Of a stretch of DNA of 64,000 nt, positions 61,568-64,000 are shown piece by piece. Both the position numbers and the translations under genes were made by a program. Source of the stretch: Akkermansiaceae bacterium (lineage in GTDB: Bacteria > Verrucomicrobiota > Verrucomicrobiia > Verrucomicrobiales > Akkermansiaceae); the NCBI GenBank assembly GCA_905182405.1, contig CAJJBQ010000001.1, forward strand, positions 744,001 through 808,000. The letters are read 5' to 3'. Numbering within the stretch: position 1 is the stretch's first letter; each line of letters starts with the position of its first letter. Under the pieces are notes generated by a model. The model was given only the letters and a program-made list of their open reading frames with translations, was not told where the DNA came from and made no database searches.

Positions 61568-62254
61568 TCAGGCTTCACGAATGGCCTGAATTGCGGCCCC
61601 CATGTCCTCAGCAGAGAAGGTGGAAGAGCCCGCCACCATGACATTTGCTCCAGCGTTCGCTGCTGTCTTGGCGGTTGAAATGCCGACGCCTCCGTCGACT
61701 TGAATGTGGTAGGAGAGTCCGGATTTTTCGCGAAGGGCGACGGCTGACTTAACCTTGGACATGACCTCCGCCATGAACGACTGCCCTCCAAATCCGGGAA
61801 CAACGGTCATTACCAAGAGAAGGTCGATCTGATCAAGGTAAGGTTCAACCTCTTCAAATGGCGTCGCGGGATTGAGCGCGAGGCCTGCTTGGCAGCCCGC
61901 AGCTCGGATGGCGGCGAGGGTCTTTGAGACATCATGATCGGACTCGGGTTCAACGTGCACGGTGATCATATCGGCACCTGCCTCGACAAAGCGGGGGAGG
62001 AAATGATCGGGCCGGGTGATCATGAGGTGGACATCGAGAAAGATGTCGTTGGTCTCATGCACCGCTTGGATCATCGCGGGTCCAAAGGAAATATTATCGA
62101 CAAAATGGCCATCCATAACATCAAGGTGCAGCCAATCGCCTCCGGAATTAATGGCGCGGCTGGTCTCATCTCGGACCCGACCGAAGTCAGCAGCGAGGAG
62201 AGAGGGTGCAATAATCCGATCTTGGAAGGTCCATTTCTTCATGGGCCAATTCAT
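61568..62254 (-). CDS. rpe: ribulose-phosphate 3-epimerase
   Basis: A 228-residue TIM-barrel epimerase of the pentose phosphate pathway. IIAPSLLAADFGRV, the metal-binding LHLDVMDGHFV, VHLMITRPD and PGFGGQSF blocks are all present, and the phosphate site is VDGGVG. A second in-frame ATG four codons downstream is a possible start. Confidence 0.94.
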   Translation of the reverse strand: MNWPMKKWTFQDRIIAPSLLAADFGRVRDETSRAINSGGDWLHLDVMDGHFVDNISFGPAMIQAVHETNDIFLDVHLMITRPDHFLPRFVEAGADMITVHVEPESDHDVSKTLAAIRAAGCQAGLALNPATPFEEVEPYLDQIDLLLVMTVVPGFGGQSFMAEVMSKVKSAVALREKSGLSYHIQVDGGVGISTAKTAANAGANVMVAGSSTFSAEDMGAAIQAIREA

Positions 62255-62295
62255 AAGATGAATTGATCCTGAAGGCGCGAAAAAAGTGAGGGCTC

Positions 62296-62829
62296 TTACT
62301 TGGAGCGAATCACGGTAGCGTATTCATCGTATTGAATGATGCCTCCAGTCATATCCATGACGTATTGGAGGACAGCGGCCACGGGAACATTGGACATCTT
62401 AAGATTGATCTCCTTCCCCTTCAGTCTCCCTTTTGGGTCCTGGATGATGAGGTTGGGGCTCCATTTCTTATCGGTTGCTTCCTTGGACATCACATTCAGG
62501 GCTTCAATAACTTCCGTTAAGGTGGCTTCGTGAAAATCAACCTCCTTGAGTTTGGTTGTTTTAAACTTCGCCTTGCGCTGCTGAAGTTTAAAATCCTGCC
62601 CCACGACAGCGAGTCGCGAAAGTTGGTATTTCGCCGGGCCGTGGCCGGGCTGGAGTTTGAGGATTCGGCTGAAGGAGGTCTTAGCGGTATCCATCTTACC
62701 GGTTTTCATGGCAATGATCCCTTGGTTGTAGAGCTTCTGAATTTCTTTTGCGCGCTCCTTGAACTGGTCGGCATAGGCACCGGTCACAAGGGACAGTGTT
62801 ACTACTATAGTGGTTATCAATCGCTTCAT
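62296..62829 (-). CDS. secreted TPR plus STN-like domain protein
   Basis: A 177-residue protein with a signal peptide (MKRLITTIVVTLSLVTGAYA), then one or two TPR-like repeats (about residues 28-75: YNQGIIAMKTGKMDTAKTSF) and a C-terminal ~75-residue domain. That domain (ATLTEVIEALNVMSKEATDK ... INLKMSNVPVAAVLQYVMDM) has the pattern of secretin/TonB short N-terminal (STN) domains. No secretin follows. It may be a stand-alone pilot-like periplasmic protein; function is unknown. Confidence 0.72.
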   Translation of the reverse strand: MKRLITTIVVTLSLVTGAYADQFKERAKEIQKLYNQGIIAMKTGKMDTAKTSFSRILKLQPGHGPAKYQLSRLAVVGQDFKLQQRKAKFKTTKLKEVDFHEATLTEVIEALNVMSKEATDKKWSPNLIIQDPKGRLKGKEINLKMSNVPVAAVLQYVMDMTGGIIQYDEYATVIRSK

Positions 62830-63177
62830 TTCTTCTTGGTGGTGGTAGGCGTGGTTCGCTCCGGAAAATTTCCTTTTCAGCCTAACACTCTAGCCTTGGC
62901 GAAAGCAGCCATCAAGTTCGCGGTTATTCGTGGAGCCTCCCCCTGCGCCATCCAAAGCACGCCGTTTGACCTGACTAAAATCCCGGGCGCACCAGTAAAT
63001 GAAGCCCGATCTAAACTTTCGAGTGATTGATCACGGAGACGGGCTTGTTGCCTTCGTTAAGATCGTTCCCGTCCGCGTTCCCGTGGATTCAGCTGCCTCA
63101 TTGTTGATGAAAAAAACCAGAGATTTGGTCACTGGCTTTGACTTGGTTGATAGGCGGCGAACGCGCCACGACTCCCT
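62830..63177. other. intergenic region between ileS and the STN-like gene
   Basis: No intact gene. A minus frame at 62877-63056 is protein-like (see next entry). The plus ORF at 62999-63181 shows no family. No terminator is obvious. Confidence 0.4.
62877..63056 (-). pseudogene. C-terminal protein fragment of unknown family
   Basis: After an in-frame stop at 63057-63059, the frame reads QARLRDQSLESLDRASFTGA followed by PGILVRSNGVLWMAQGEAP, then ITANLMAAFAKARVLG and a stop. It has no start codon near its beginning and the same frame upstream opens with MRQLNPRERGRERS before the stop. It looks like the tail of a gene broken by a nonsense change. I cannot name the family. Confidence 0.3.
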
Positions 63178-64000
63178 TTAGACGGCGTCCGAACAGCGTT
63201 GGCAGAGGTCGTCTTTGACGACGGGCTCGTATTTGCGGCAGCGGGGGCACATTGGGTGGCCTGTTGGGGTGACGGTGGCGGAGACTTCAGGGCCTTCGCC
63301 GAGGTTGAGCTCGCTGAGGATGAAGAATTCTTTCGCGAAGGCGGCGTCTTCTAGGAGGCTGCAGACAGGGTGGTTCGCAGGGAGGGTGAGGAGGACGCTG
63401 GCTTCGTTGTTCTTCTTGAAATCCTTAGCTTGTACCTTCTTTTCGATGGCGGTCTGGATGACGGCTTTGACTGCGAAGAGGGCGTCGACTTTTGCGATCG
63501 CTTCTTTCCCCGCGAACTTGGGATTCACTTCGGGGAAGCTTTGCTCGTGGATCGAGCCTCTGCCTCCAGCGTGCTCCCATGCTTCCTCCGCGGTGTAGGC
63601 GAGGACGGGGGCGAGGAGTTTGACAAGTGAGTCGAAGATTTCACCCATGACCCAGACGCTGGCTTTGCGGGACTCGCTATCGGCAGCATCGCAGTAGAGG
63701 CGATCCTTGGTGATATCGATGTAGCAGGCGCTGAGGTCGCTGGAGGCGAATTGGTTGATGGTGGAGAAGACCTTACGGAAATCGTAGTTCTCGTAAGCCT
63801 CTCGGACTTCGGCGGTAACGACCTGGAGGCGCTCCATGATCCACTGGTCGATGAGAGGGAGTTCCGAAGGTTCGGAGACTTTCTCGTCGCGCATGTTTCC
63901 AAGGAGGATCTTGAAGGTGTTTCTGAGCTGACGGTAGGGTTGACTGACCTGCTGGAAGAGAGCTTCGCTGAAGGGGACTTCACTCTGCCAATCGACGGAG
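63178..64000 (-). CDS. ileS: isoleucine-tRNA ligase, 3' part (cut by window edge)
   Basis: The last 273 codons of ileS; the gene runs off the window. Visible is the anticodon-binding domain (LFQQVSQPYRQLRNTFKILLGN, then LPLIDQWIMERL) and the C-terminal zinc finger (CPRCRKYEP with CQRC) that ends bacterial IleRS. The catalytic KMSKS region lies outside the window. The frame reads without break from the window edge to the stop. Confidence 0.93.
   Translation of the reverse strand, partial: SVDWQSEVPFSEALFQQVSQPYRQLRNTFKILLGNMRDEKVSEPSELPLIDQWIMERLQVVTAEVREAYENYDFRKVFSTINQFASSDLSACYIDITKDRLYCDAADSESRKASVWVMGEIFDSLVKLLAPVLAYTAEEAWEHAGGRGSIHEQSFPEVNPKFAGKEAIAKVDALFAVKAVIQTAIEKKVQAKDFKKNNEASVLLTLPANHPVCSLLEDAAFAKEFFILSELNLGEGPEVSATVTPTGHPMCPRCRKYEPVVKDDLCQRCSDAV

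Overview
The window looks like a chromosomal segment of a member of the Verrucomicrobiota (Verrucomicrobiae, probably marine or aquatic). The reasons are the company of gene families: a DUF1592-type cytochrome c protein coupled to a DUF1552 protein, DUF3500, DUF3472 and DUF1080 secreted proteins, a formylglycine-type sulfatase, many Gfo/Idh/MocA oxidoreductases, and a subtilase with putative Ig domains and a verrucomicrobial-style C-terminus. No rRNA, tRNA, CRISPR array, intact insertion sequence or prophage was seen. The taxonomic call is inference from gene content.

Layout. 0-7.5 kb: a minus-strand accessory block with a DUF6916-like fragment, a DUF3500 protein plus sodium:solute symporter pair, and a DUF1592-DUF1552 operon bracketed by two direct copies of a ~74-bp dispersed repeat. 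7.5-10.8 kb: decayed DNA with short tandem repeats, a truncated FecR/LamG-type N-terminus, a 98-bp duplication at the start of a helix-turn-helix gene, a third copy of the repeat and a transposase remnant. 10.8-22.7 kb: sugar-acid and polysaccharide functions: a DUF1537 kinase, a sulfatase, a plus-strand operon of aldolase, GlcD, GlcF, Gfo/Idh and PfkB kinase, then DUF3472 and DUF1080 secreted proteins. 23-24.5 kb: a fatty-acid desaturase followed directly by a small unknown gene.

24.8-30.4 kb: PdxA, and opposite to it a tight operon of a DHDPS-like lyase, LacI regulator, sugar-phosphate isomerase-like protein and Gfo/Idh enzyme, with a perfect GTTGCATGCAAC palindrome just before the first gene. 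30.5-35.3 kb: a four-gene operon that encodes what looks like a complete synthesis-and-recycling cycle for the compatible solute glucosylglycerate (phosphatase, GpgS, GH13 phosphorylase, glycerate kinase). 35.3-39 kb: a large subtilase. 39.4-42.5 kb: a three-gene cassette of a HemN-like radical SAM protein, a chorismate-lyase-like protein and a flavin-dependent halogenase-like protein that carries the WxWxIP motif; this is the best candidate for an undescribed pathway.

42.7-64 kb: Gfo/Idh, glycosyltransferase, thioesterase, rhomboid, ABC-F, HU and then mostly housekeeping genes (aroC, gatB, pdhA-pdhB, hexose-6-phosphate mutarotase, thioredoxin, rdgB, rpe, the 3' part of ileS) mixed with unknowns. 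Several intergenic regions hold broken genes (GxxExxY, nucleoside-hydrolase-like, lamin-tail/CotH-like, ribbon-helix-helix antitoxin), so the accessory parts show much gene decay.
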